A stretch of 20,948 nucleotides of DNA from Patescibacteria group bacterium (GTDB lineage: Bacteria > Patescibacteriota > Patescibacteriia > UBA1558 > S5-K13): NCBI GenBank assembly GCA_028703545.1, contig JAQVMR010000002.1:1-20948 (forward strand), read 5' to 3'. The notes under the pieces are model-generated. The model did no database searches. It was given only the letters and a program-made list of their open reading frames with translations, and was not told where the DNA came from. The position numbers were made by a program, and so were the translations under genes. Position 1 is the stretch's first letter, and each line of letters opens with the position of its first letter. Shown here piece by piece: positions 5,567-13,151 of this stretch.

Positions 5567-7465
5567 TTAAAAATCTGTTGTAGATATCAATATCTCCTCA
5601 ATATCATCTTTATCAACATCATTAACAGAAACATAAATTTTTTTATTATTATTTTTTGGATAAGCAAAGAAGTTTTTTATTTGTTGTAGGTCTTTATTAA
5701 ATATTTTTATTTCAGAGTTACCTTTTTGAATTGCTCCAGTTATAATTTCATTCATTCCGTCTCCATTTACATCACCAATGGCAACAGACACACCACCTCT
5801 AAATGTTTTTTCATATGCAAAAAATTGTGAAATTAAATTTCCTTGATAGTCAAAAATTCTTATATGTGGTCCGCCTCCAAGCCCAGCCCCAGTTATAATT
5901 TCATTCATTCCGTCTCCACTTACATCACCAATGGCTAGATTTATATCAAGTTTAAAATTTGTATTATAAGGATGAAACTCATGTTTTTTTTGTCCAAATT
6001 TATAAATTTCCAATAATCCATTTTTTGAGACAATAGTTTCTCTTTTTTTATCATTATCAATATCTGAATTTATTATTATTGAATTTATTTTATAATTATT
6101 TTTAATATGAAAAATTGGATTTCTTACCTCTATACCAGAAAAATTAAAAATCTTTGTAAAACTATTGTTTTTATATGCACTATCGTAGATTTCTTTTATT
6201 ATTTTTAAGAGAACGATTCCGTCTCCTGGTTCAATATCAATATAATTTATTTTATTTCCATTGTTTGTTATTTTGTCTTGTTGGCCTCTTATCTTTTCAA
6301 AAATTTCATATTTAAATACATGTCTTTGTTTTTTGTTGCTTGAATTAACAATCACAATTCCGTTTTCAAAATCTCTTCTCCAAAGCCCAGGTTTTATGGT
6401 TGAATTATTTGGATCTAGCAGGTTGTGTGCATTTGATATGGGTTCGCCTAAATAAGTTTTGTATTCATCGTAATACCAAGTTTGACCATGATTTTTGTCA
6501 CCATAGTCAAATGAAAAATAACCATCACCAAGCAGCGTGCTTGTTAAACCAAACCTCATTTTTTTGTAATCAGTTAAATTGCCAGAGTTATTAGTATTTG
6601 AATTTATAATATAAATTTTTGGATCTATGTTTTTTTCTGGAAATTTTTTTAGATATAAATTCATAGAATCTTCCCATTTTCCATCGCCTTCCCACGGAGT
6701 AGGAAATGTTTCAAACATTCTCCCATTTAAATAATGTGCAACATCTAAATCGGACGCAGAATTTCCAATAATTAGGGAATTATTAGCTGAGTTTTTTGTA
6801 AGTATTGTTTTAATATTTTTTTTCCATAGAGAATCTATTGTAATGGCCGGATCAATAGAGCCATTATTGTCAATGTCTATATTTCCACCATTAAACCAAG
6901 ATATGTTTGTAGATAAGTTATCAAAAAATATTCCATCCCATAAATTTGTAGAAAGAATTTTTGTTTTTATAAAATTAGGTAAAAAATTTATCCATTTATC
7001 ATAATAAGTAATATTAATTATTGTTGCTCCCGGCCAAAAACTTAATTTATTTCCTAGCTTATCTTTTAAATACCAACTTTCATCTATATTATTTTTTATA
7101 TACTCTCTTAGTTTTGTAAGTGAATGATTGTTTTCATCAAAGGATAATTCTTGTATTTGTATATAGGCAAGTATAATAATATTTGGATTTAATTGTTTTA
7201 TTTTTTGTAATTGTTCAGGATTATTAATTTGATTTTCTGGGTCCAATATTATAACATCCCACATTGATAATTCCTCGGCTGTTTTATCAGAAATAAAATG
7301 ATGAAGATAGTAGTTTGCAATTTTTGGATATGTGTTTTTTGTCTCTTGTGCTTTGGCGCTATTTATATAAATCAAAATACTAAAAAATAACAACATAAAA
7401 AATATTAAAAAGTGTTTTTTTAATATTGGATGCGGTGTTTTGTAATTATCTAAAAATTCATGCAT
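5567..7465 (-). CDS. Secreted GHL15-like protein with FG-GAP repeats
   Basis: A 632-residue secreted protein. A signal peptide covers residues 1-39, ending AKA before QE. Residues about 45-430 look like the hypothetical glycosyl hydrolase family GHL15 (TIM-barrel type): MWDVIILDP, PNIIILAYIQ, LWDGIFFDNLS (near 178), FETFPTPWEG (near 255), GYFSFDYGD. Residues about 465-632 hold FG-GAP/VCBS units with calcium-binding patterns (DIDNDKKRE, DVSGDGMNE, DVNGDGMNE, DVDKDDIEE). A role in cutting or binding surface polysaccharide is inferred from the families. I chose ATG 7465: the earlier in-frame GTG at 7519 lies before the -35 box, and the promoter sits inside those 18 codons. First gene of a three-gene operon. 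Confidence 0.75.
   Translation of the reverse strand: MHEFLDNYKTPHPILKKHFLIFFMLLFFSILIYINSAKAQETKNTYPKIANYYLHHFISDKTAEELSMWDVIILDPENQINNPEQLQKIKQLNPNIIILAYIQIQELSFDENNHSLTKLREYIKNNIDESWYLKDKLGNKLSFWPGATIINITYYDKWINFLPNFIKTKILSTNLWDGIFFDNLSTNISWFNGGNIDIDNNGSIDPAITIDSLWKKNIKTILTKNSANNSLIIGNSASDLDVAHYLNGRMFETFPTPWEGDGKWEDSMNLYLKKFPEKNIDPKIYIINSNTNNSGNLTDYKKMRFGLTSTLLGDGYFSFDYGDKNHGQTWYYDEYKTYLGEPISNAHNLLDPNNSTIKPGLWRRDFENGIVIVNSSNKKQRHVFKYEIFEKIRGQQDKITNNGNKINYIDIEPGDGIVLLKIIKEIYDSAYKNNSFTKIFNFSGIEVRNPIFHIKNNYKINSIIINSDIDNDKKRETIVSKNGLLEIYKFGQKKHEFHPYNTNFKLDINLAIGDVSGDGMNEIITGAGLGGGPHIRIFDYQGNLISQFFAYEKTFRGGVSVAIGDVNGDGMNEIITGAIQKGNSEIKIFNKDLQQIKNFFAYPKNNNKKIYVSVNDVDKDDIEEILISTTDF
5736..5935. 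repeat. 47-bp near-identical direct repeats within FG-GAP region
   Basis: Bases 5736-5782 and 5889-5935 match at 46 of 47 positions, 153 bp (51 codons) apart. They encode the AIGDV(S/N)GDGMNEIITGA core of two neighbouring FG-GAP units. Identity at silent positions points to recent duplication or gene conversion rather than protein-level conservation alone. Confidence 0.8.
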
Positions 7466-7486
7466 AATTGTAGTATTTAACGATTT

Positions 7487-7515
7487 ATTGTATAGTATTT
7501 TTGTTGTTTTGTCAA
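7487..7515 (-). promoter_or_regulatory. Promoter of the GHL15-like operon
   Basis: On the minus strand, TTGACA (7515-7510) and TACAAT (7492-7487) are separated by exactly 17 bp. The predicted start near 7480 leaves a leader of about 15 nt before ATG 7465. This excludes the upstream GTG start. Confidence 0.75.
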
Positions 7516-7535
7516 CCACAAGTAATTATTGTGTT

Positions 7536-7574
7536 TTGACATATTGAAAAATTCCATATATTATTAAATATAAT
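7536..7574 (+). promoter_or_regulatory. Promoter region of trxA
   Basis: TTGACA (7536-7541), a 17-bp spacer and TATTAT (7559-7564) form a good sigma-70-type promoter. A second, overlapping pair is TTGAAA (7544-7549) and TATAAT (7569-7574) with a 19-bp spacer. Either gives a leader of about 20-30 nt. It stands back-to-back with the minus-strand TTGACA promoter 20 bp away. Confidence 0.6.
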
Positions 7575-7600
7575 TCTAATTAATAATTAAAAATATATAA

Positions 7601-7918
7601 ATGGAATATTTAAACGATTCAAATTTTGATAATTTTATAAAAGAAAACAATAATGTAGTTGTTGATTTTTTTGCTGATTGGTGTGGTCCCTGCAAGATGC
7701 TATCACCTATTATTGAAGAATTGTCAGAATCATATAAAGACAAGGGCCTAAAGATTGTAAAAGTAAATGTTGATGAAGCAAGCACAATTGCTCAAAAATT
7801 TGATATAATGAGCATACCAACAATTATATTTTTTCAAGACGGAAAGATAAAAGATACTATTATTGGGCTTGTTACAAAAGAAGTATTTGAAAATAAGATA
7901 AGAGATTTAATTAAATAA
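7601..7918 (+). CDS. trxA: Thioredoxin
   Basis: A 105-residue classical thioredoxin, a cytoplasmic protein that reduces disulfides in target proteins using electrons from thioredoxin reductase. It has the complete fold: FADWCGPCK with redox cysteines 28 and 31, the cis-proline loop SIPT (Pro73), the buried Asp (VDFFAD) and the C-terminal FFQDGKIKDTIIG strand region. Length matches the family (about 105-110). There is no signal peptide. It starts from its own TTGACA promoter without an SD. The gene for the four-cysteine protein follows 32 bp downstream on the same strand, and both probably share a transcript. No thioredoxin reductase gene lies in the window. Confidence 0.95.
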   Translation: MEYLNDSNFDNFIKENNNVVVDFFADWCGPCKMLSPIIEELSESYKDKGLKIVKVNVDEASTIAQKFDIMSIPTIIFFQDGKIKDTIIGLVTKEVFENKIRDLIK

Positions 7919-7950
7919 AAATCATATAAAATTAATAAGGTGGGAAAAAT

Positions 7951-9012
7951 ATGAGTAAAAAAATAGAAAAAATTTTGATGCCAAAAGATTTAGATCTAGA
8001 CTCTATTGTTACCCTTTCTTTTGTCTATCATTATAGTGATAAAATATTTTCTAATTTATCAAAAGCAGAAATAGAATTTAGAACATCGCTCCCGGAAGAT
8101 AAAGACATTTATTCTTATGTTAATAGTGGGCTTTTACCAATAATGCCAATAAAGAAAAATTCAGCCCTTCAGGAATTAATAGCATATGAGGATTTACAAC
8201 TAGATAATCATTTTCTTGTAAATCACGTTTTGTCTTCAATGAGACAATTAAAAAAATGTTCAATGGGGGAAAATAAAATTTTTTTTCTAGAAAATATAAT
8301 TTCTGTTTTTTTAAGAGACAATCAACCAACAAAAGCAATTAAAATTTTTTTACCAATAATAAAAGCATTCATTGAATTAGGAGAAAAAAATGAAAATAGA
8401 TTTTTTGAATATTGTAAGGAGACTATAAAAAGTGGTGCGATGACAAGCTTTGTTGTTTCTCAAGATGAAAAAAATTTAAAAGTTGTATTTATTGATTATA
8501 AAGAAGAAGACAACGAAGACCTAATAGAGTATTTATTTTTTAAAAAAGAAGTTATGGCCGATATTGTTGTAATTTTTGCTGATAAGGGGAACATTACAAT
8601 AAGAGCAAAGATAGATAAGAAAATAGATTTATTAGATGTGATTGCGGTTATTAGAGTTGAAACAGCAAGAAAAAATAAGGTTCCATTTGATAAAATAAAT
8701 AAGCATATTTTAAATCGTTCAGGGGTAATGCCAGGAATAGAGTATTGGGATTTTAATTTAGAATCATCAACAATAAAGTCTTTAAAGTCGGCACATCTAG
8801 ATAAATCAAATATAAAAAGAGCAATAATGATAGGTGTTGATTTAAGTAAAATGGCAAAGGGAATGTGTCCATCAAAAGAGGGTTGTATTGGTAAAAAATG
8901 TGATTTTTATTCATATAATATGTTAAGATGCAGAAAAAGACGAGCCGGAGCATCAGATACTTTCGAGCAAAAGAATACAGAAAAAAGTAATATAAGGGTT
9001 TTGAAAAAGTAA
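7951..9012 (+). CDS. Conserved-looking protein with C-terminal Cys cluster
   Basis: A 353-residue soluble protein that I cannot assign. A good SD (AAGGTGG) precedes its ATG, unlike most neighbours. Near the N-terminus it has KDLDLDSIVT (residues 12-21), resembling the DxD(A/S)-I pattern of motif I in DHH phosphoesterases. A later stretch, ADKGNITIRAKIDKKIDLLD, recalls the start of DHHA1 domains, but the DHH triad itself is missing, so this may be a degenerate relative or unrelated. The C-terminus has four cysteines (306, 312, 317, 327) in CPSKEGCIGKKC...LRC, likely a zinc or iron-sulfur site, then a basic tail. Its position after trxA may hint at thiol chemistry, but co-transcription alone does not prove it. 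Confidence 0.7.
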   Translation: MSKKIEKILMPKDLDLDSIVTLSFVYHYSDKIFSNLSKAEIEFRTSLPEDKDIYSYVNSGLLPIMPIKKNSALQELIAYEDLQLDNHFLVNHVLSSMRQLKKCSMGENKIFFLENIISVFLRDNQPTKAIKIFLPIIKAFIELGEKNENRFFEYCKETIKSGAMTSFVVSQDEKNLKVVFIDYKEEDNEDLIEYLFFKKEVMADIVVIFADKGNITIRAKIDKKIDLLDVIAVIRVETARKNKVPFDKINKHILNRSGVMPGIEYWDFNLESSTIKSLKSAHLDKSNIKRAIMIGVDLSKMAKGMCPSKEGCIGKKCDFYSYNMLRCRKRRAGASDTFEQKNTEKSNIRVLKK

Positions 9013-9044
9013 ATATAATTACAATATGAAAAAGAGGTGTTTTC

Positions 9045-9107
9045 ATGAAAATGACAATCGTTAACTCGTGGATTTTAATAACTTTTTTCTATTTTTGTGG
9101 CGATTAA
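9045..9107 (+). CDS. Possible 20-residue hydrophobic peptide
   Basis: AAAGAGGTG (9031-9039) lies five bases before an ATG that opens MKMTIVNSWILITFFYFCGD, then TAA. The core ILITFFYF is hydrophobic, as in leader peptides or small membrane toxins. A TATAAT sits 25 bp upstream, but its -35 is poor. The good SD in a genome that seldom uses one is the main support. A remnant of a larger gene is the alternative. Confidence 0.3.
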   Translation: MKMTIVNSWILITFFYFCGD

Positions 9108-9274
9108 ATTATTGAAGGTTGAGAATTTGTTTTTAGATTTTTAACCCAAGAACAAAGTGAAGACGGAACAATTTTGGGAAAATGTATACGATGTAAAACC
9201 AGAACACACACAATTAATTTCAAAGAAAATAATATTGGAGTAGACTCCATTATCGCACACTAATATTGATTTAT

Positions 9275-9306
9275 GGGGACGATTTTCGCCCTCTTTTTGT
9301 TTTTCT
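9275..9306 (+). terminator. Candidate terminator before uvrA
   Basis: GGGGACG (9275-9281) can pair with CGCCCTC (9287-9293), with one mismatch and one G-U pair, followed by TTTTTGTTTTTC. It would end the trxA transcript or the small transcript in the gap, leaving uvrA on its own promoter. Confidence 0.5.
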
Positions 9307-9383
9307 CCACGATTATTGACTCGAAAGCAAAATAGATGTAAAATTAGAGCTAACTTTATCTATAGTAGCCAAAAGTTTTGGAT

Positions 9384-9414
9384 TATAATATTTAAATAAA
9401 ATTATCTTTATAAT
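9384..9414 (+). promoter_or_regulatory. Likely -10 elements of the uvrA operon
   Basis: Two perfect TATAAT boxes lie at 9384-9389 and 9409-9414. The second would give a leader of about 15 nt before ATG 9436. No convincing -35 hexamer is seen for either. Confidence 0.4.
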
Positions 9415-9435
9415 TTAATACTTTTAACCCCAAAT

Positions 9436-12216
9436 ATGGACAATCAAAAAATAGTAATAAAGGGTGCGCGAGTTCATAATCTTAAAGACGTAAGTATAGA
9501 TTTGCCTAGAAATAAATTTATAGTAATAAGTGGGCTTTCTGGTTCTGGAAAGTCCTCTTTAGCTTTTGATACACTTTTTGCAGAAGCACAACGTAGATAC
9601 ATGGAATCCTTATCGGCCTATTCAAGACAATTTATGGGACTACTTGATAAACCAGACGTGGATAGAATTGATGGGCTTCCACCGGCAATTTCAATTGATC
9701 AAGGAATTCATAACAGAAGTCCAAGATCAACAGTTGGAACTGTTACAGAAATTTATGATTATTTACGTTTAATTTTTGCAAAAATAGGAAAAGCATACTG
9801 TATAACTTGCGGAAGCATAATAGAAAAACAAGAATTAAAGCAAATTATAAAAAGAATAAACGAGGATTTTAAGGGAAGGAAAATTTATATTTTGTCTCCT
9901 ATTACAAAAAATAAAAAACCAAACATAAACATTATTTCAAAAATAAAAAGAAGTGGTTATGACCTAGTTCGTGTTGACGGAGAATTATTATCTATAACAG
10001 ATGGTATAAATAAAAGAATTGAAGATGATTCAACGGTAGATATTGTAATAGAAAAAATTGATTTATTAAAAGATAGAGATTTAAATAATACTTTAAATGC
10101 GACCATTTCAACAGCATTAGATCTATCAAATGGTTTTGTAATTGTAAGCTGCGTCGATTTAGATATGGAAAAAATTTATAGTAATCAGCTTTATTGCTAT
10201 CAATGCAATAAAAACTTTCCAGTACTTGAGCCAAAAGATTTTTCATTTAATTCTCCAAGTGGGGCCTGTATGGATTGTGGCGGACTTGGGGTTAAAATGA
10301 AAATAGATCCAGGGCTTTTAATTCCAAATGATAGATTGAGTTTATCAGAAGGAGCACTACGATTACTTTATAAAATTTCCGTAAATCAAAGTGTTTATTA
10401 TAAAATTTTAAATAAAATTTCTGAGAAAAATGATATAGATTTAAATATCCCAGTAAAAAATTTAACCAAAGAAAAAATTAATATTCTTTTGTCTGGTAGT
10501 AGCGAAGATGTGGGAATTATAAAATATTTAGAAGATAAATACATAGAAACAGACTCTGATTATGTAAAATCCGAAATAGAAAAATGCATGAGACCCCATA
10601 TTTGTGAGTCTTGTGATGGAAAAAGATTAAAGAAAGAGGCTTTATCAGTAAAAATTTTAGAACGAGATATTAGTGAATTTTCTTCTCTTACTGTAAGTGA
10701 TTTTTCATCTGTTTTTAATGAAATTTTAAAATCAAAAAAATTATCACAAAGAGAATTACAAATAGCAGGGGGTGCAATAAGAGAAATTTCCAAAAGAATA
10801 AAATCAATTCTTGATTTAGGTCTTGGATATTTGAGTTTAGACAGAACTTCAATTTCTCTCTCTGGTGGAGAGGCACAGCGTCTTAGACTTGCAACTCAGA
10901 TTAATTCATCATTGTCGGGTATTTTGTATATTTTAGACGAACCATCAATAGGATTACATCAAAAAGATAATTATAGATTGATTAATATTTTAAAAGATTT
11001 AAAAGCGCTCGGAAATACAATAGTTGTAATAGAGCACGACAAAGAAACTATTTTGGCGTCTGATTTTGTGGTTGATGTTGGTGCTGGGGCTGGTGAAAAT
11101 GGAGGGCATATTGTTGCTTTTGGTACTCCAGATGAAATAAAAAGAAATAAAAAGTCAATTACTGGAAAATATTTATCCGGAAGCTCAAAAATCGATTTAC
11201 CAAAAAAGTATAGGAATGGTAACGGAAAATTACTTGAAATTATTGGCGCAAACGAATTTAATTTAAAAAATATAGATGTTAAAATACCACTAGGGAAACT
11301 AGTTTGTTTTACTGGTGTATCAGGGAGCGGAAAATCAACTCTTGTTTTTGAGATTTTGGGGAAAGCGCTTTCTTCAAAATTAACTAGATCAAAAGATATC
11401 CCAGGTCGTCACAGACTAATAAGAGGTTTAGAGAATATTGATAAGGTAATAAACATTGATCAATCACCAATTGGTAGAACACCAAGATCTAATCCAGCAA
11501 CCTATACAGGAATATTTACATATATAAGGGATTTATTTGCAAATTTATCAGAGGCAAAGTTAATGGGTTATAAATTAGGAAAATTTAGTTTTAATGTGCG
11601 CGGTGGTAGGTGCGAAGCATGTCAGGGAAATGGACTTGTAAAAATTGAGATGAATTTTATGCCAGACATCTATGTTGAGTGTGAAGAGTGTAATGGAAAA
11701 AGATACGGAAAAGAGATTTTAGATATTCACTATAAAGATGTAAATATTTCAGACGTATTAGACATGTCAGTTTCTGAGGCAATGAAATTTTTTTCTGATA
11801 GACAAATTATTTTTAATAAATTGAAAACATTAAATGATGTAGGGCTTGGTTATATTAAACTTGGTCAGAGTGCAACAACATTATCAGGCGGAGAAGCACA
11901 GCGTGTAAAATTAGCAACAGAACTATCAAGAAAGGCAACAGGAAAGACTCTTTATATATTAGACGAACCAACGACGGGATTACATTTTGAAGATGTAAAA
12001 AAATTAATAGAAGTTTTGCAAAAATTAGTTGACAAAGGAAATAGTGTTTTAATAATTGAACATAATTTAGAGGTTATAAAATGTGCTGATTGGATTATTG
12101 ATTTGGGTCCAGAAGGAGGAGATTGTGGTGGAGAAATTGTTGCCTGTGGTACTCCACAAGATTTGGTGAAAAGTAAAATTTCTCATACTGCTAAATATTT
12201 GAAAGCTCTATTATGA
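9436..12216 (+). CDS. uvrA: Excinuclease ABC subunit UvrA
   Basis: UvrA is the damage-sensing ABC ATPase of nucleotide excision repair and works as a dimer with UvrB. The 926-residue protein is full length for the family. Seen in order: Walker A GLSGSGKSS (33-41), the SAYSRQFM segment and UvrB-binding region, a CxxC pair at about 117 (CITC) partnered with CYQC, DFSFNSPSGAC, signature LSGGEAQRLRLA (about 474), second Walker A GVSGSGKST (about 627), the C-terminal zinc finger CEAC...CEEC (about 726-751), second signature LSGGEAQRVKLA (about 816), and both ILDEP Walker B segments. The ATG has no SD. Its TGA stop overlaps the next gene's ATG (ATGA), so translation is probably coupled. No uvrB or uvrC lies in the window. 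Confidence 0.97.
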   Translation: MDNQKIVIKGARVHNLKDVSIDLPRNKFIVISGLSGSGKSSLAFDTLFAEAQRRYMESLSAYSRQFMGLLDKPDVDRIDGLPPAISIDQGIHNRSPRSTVGTVTEIYDYLRLIFAKIGKAYCITCGSIIEKQELKQIIKRINEDFKGRKIYILSPITKNKKPNINIISKIKRSGYDLVRVDGELLSITDGINKRIEDDSTVDIVIEKIDLLKDRDLNNTLNATISTALDLSNGFVIVSCVDLDMEKIYSNQLYCYQCNKNFPVLEPKDFSFNSPSGACMDCGGLGVKMKIDPGLLIPNDRLSLSEGALRLLYKISVNQSVYYKILNKISEKNDIDLNIPVKNLTKEKINILLSGSSEDVGIIKYLEDKYIETDSDYVKSEIEKCMRPHICESCDGKRLKKEALSVKILERDISEFSSLTVSDFSSVFNEILKSKKLSQRELQIAGGAIREISKRIKSILDLGLGYLSLDRTSISLSGGEAQRLRLATQINSSLSGILYILDEPSIGLHQKDNYRLINILKDLKALGNTIVVIEHDKETILASDFVVDVGAGAGENGGHIVAFGTPDEIKRNKKSITGKYLSGSSKIDLPKKYRNGNGKLLEIIGANEFNLKNIDVKIPLGKLVCFTGVSGSGKSTLVFEILGKALSSKLTRSKDIPGRHRLIRGLENIDKVINIDQSPIGRTPRSNPATYTGIFTYIRDLFANLSEAKLMGYKLGKFSFNVRGGRCEACQGNGLVKIEMNFMPDIYVECEECNGKRYGKEILDIHYKDVNISDVLDMSVSEAMKFFSDRQIIFNKLKTLNDVGLGYIKLGQSATTLSGGEAQRVKLATELSRKATGKTLYILDEPTTGLHFEDVKKLIEVLQKLVDKGNSVLIIEHNLEVIKCADWIIDLGPEGGDCGGEIVACGTPQDLVKSKISHTAKYLKALL

Positions 12217-13151
12217 ATGAATTAGAAAAATCAATATTAAAGACAATTATATATTTTGATATATTTAATCATCCTTTGTCGCCCATAGAAATATTTCAAT
12301 ACTTGATTGATTATAAATCGGATTTTAAAAGTATAATTTATATACTTGAAACAAGTGAAAATCTTAAAAGATATATAGAGTTCAAAAATGGATTTTATTT
12401 TTTGAGAGGAAAAAAGAATATTTTAGAAATTAGAAATCAAAATAGATTAAATAGTGAAAAAAAAATCAGACTAGCTGTAAAAACAGCACAATTTATAAGA
12501 TATATTCCCTTTATAAAATGTGTTTGTTTGTCTGGATCAATACCACACTTTAATACAGAAAAAAATTCCGACATCGATTTTTTTATAGTAATAAAAATAG
12601 ATTATTTATGGTTTTCCAGATTTTTTGTAACTATAATATCTCATATTTTAGGAAGAAGAAGACATGGAAGGAAAATAAAAGATAGGCTTTGCTTAAATTT
12701 TTATTTAACAGATGAAAATTTAAATCTAGAAAATTTATGTTATGAAGATGAATTATGGTTTTATTTTTGGTTTACACAAATTTTTCCAATTTTAGGAAAA
12801 GATGAATATCGTAATTTTATAAAACAAAATCAATGGATTTTGAAAAGATTGCCAAATTTTATTGAATTTAATAATATTTCAGACAGCTCTATAAAAGAAT
12901 CAGGAGTATCACAATCATTTAAAAAATTTTTTGAAATTGTTTTAGATAATGATTTCGGGCGATTTTTGGATTATATATTAAGAGAAATTCAGATTTTTAA
13001 GATGTCTTTTAATAAAAAATCAAAAAGAAATAATGGCGGCAAAGAAGTAATCGTAAATGATAGAATGCTTAAATTTCATGAAACAGATCCAAGAAAATAT
13101 TATAATAAAATATTTTTAGAAAGAACAAAGTTTTTATCCAAAAATGATTAA
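12213..13151 (+). CDS. Nucleotidyltransferase-fold protein
   Basis: A 312-residue protein with the minimal nucleotidyltransferase (Pol beta-type) signature: LSGSIPHFN followed by NSDIDFFIVI, i.e. GS then DxD at about residues 107-123, which would bind two metal ions and NTP. The N-terminus (TIIYFDIFNHPLSPIEIFQYL) looks like a winged-helix segment. A later basic region (GRRRHGRKIKDRLCLNFYLT) precedes an aromatic-rich helical part. The substrate is unknown; family members modify RNA, proteins or small molecules. The start overlaps the uvrA stop by 4 bp and its own end overlaps the O-antigen ligase-like gene by 8 bp, so all three are tightly coupled. A HEPN-type partner is not adjacent. Confidence 0.8.
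   Translation: MNELEKSILKTIIYFDIFNHPLSPIEIFQYLIDYKSDFKSIIYILETSENLKRYIEFKNGFYFLRGKKNILEIRNQNRLNSEKKIRLAVKTAQFIRYIPFIKCVCLSGSIPHFNTEKNSDIDFFIVIKIDYLWFSRFFVTIISHILGRRRHGRKIKDRLCLNFYLTDENLNLENLCYEDELWFYFWFTQIFPILGKDEYRNFIKQNQWILKRLPNFIEFNNISDSSIKESGVSQSFKKFFEIVLDNDFGRFLDYILREIQIFKMSFNKKSKRNNGGKEVIVNDRMLKFHETDPRKYYNKIFLERTKFLSKND

Larger units (their letters stand above)
9013..9435. other. Gene-poor gap with a possible small transcript
   Basis: Contains a TATAAT at 9014-9019 just after the upstream stop, a 20-codon ORF with an SD at 9045, an open frame without a good start at 9123-9263 reading ...GKCIRCKTRTHT..., a terminator candidate at 9275-9306, and two TATAAT boxes before uvrA. The CxxC frame resembles a decayed zinc-ribbon fragment, but it is too short to call. 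Confidence 0.5.

Noticed and set aside
6261..6594. Plus-strand open frames inside the GHL15-like gene
   Set aside because: They lie antisense to a strongly supported coding region, and lack an SD, domain pattern or promoter.
7466..7519. 18-codon N-terminal extension of the GHL15-like protein
   Set aside because: It would be encoded by the promoter itself (TTGACA-N17-TACAAT), upstream of the predicted transcript start.
1703..12216. TGA recoded as glycine or tryptophan, as in some CPR lineages
   Set aside because: uvrA ends in TGA exactly at the overlapping ATG, conserved glycines and tryptophans use GGN and TGG, and the long conserved genes have no internal TGA.
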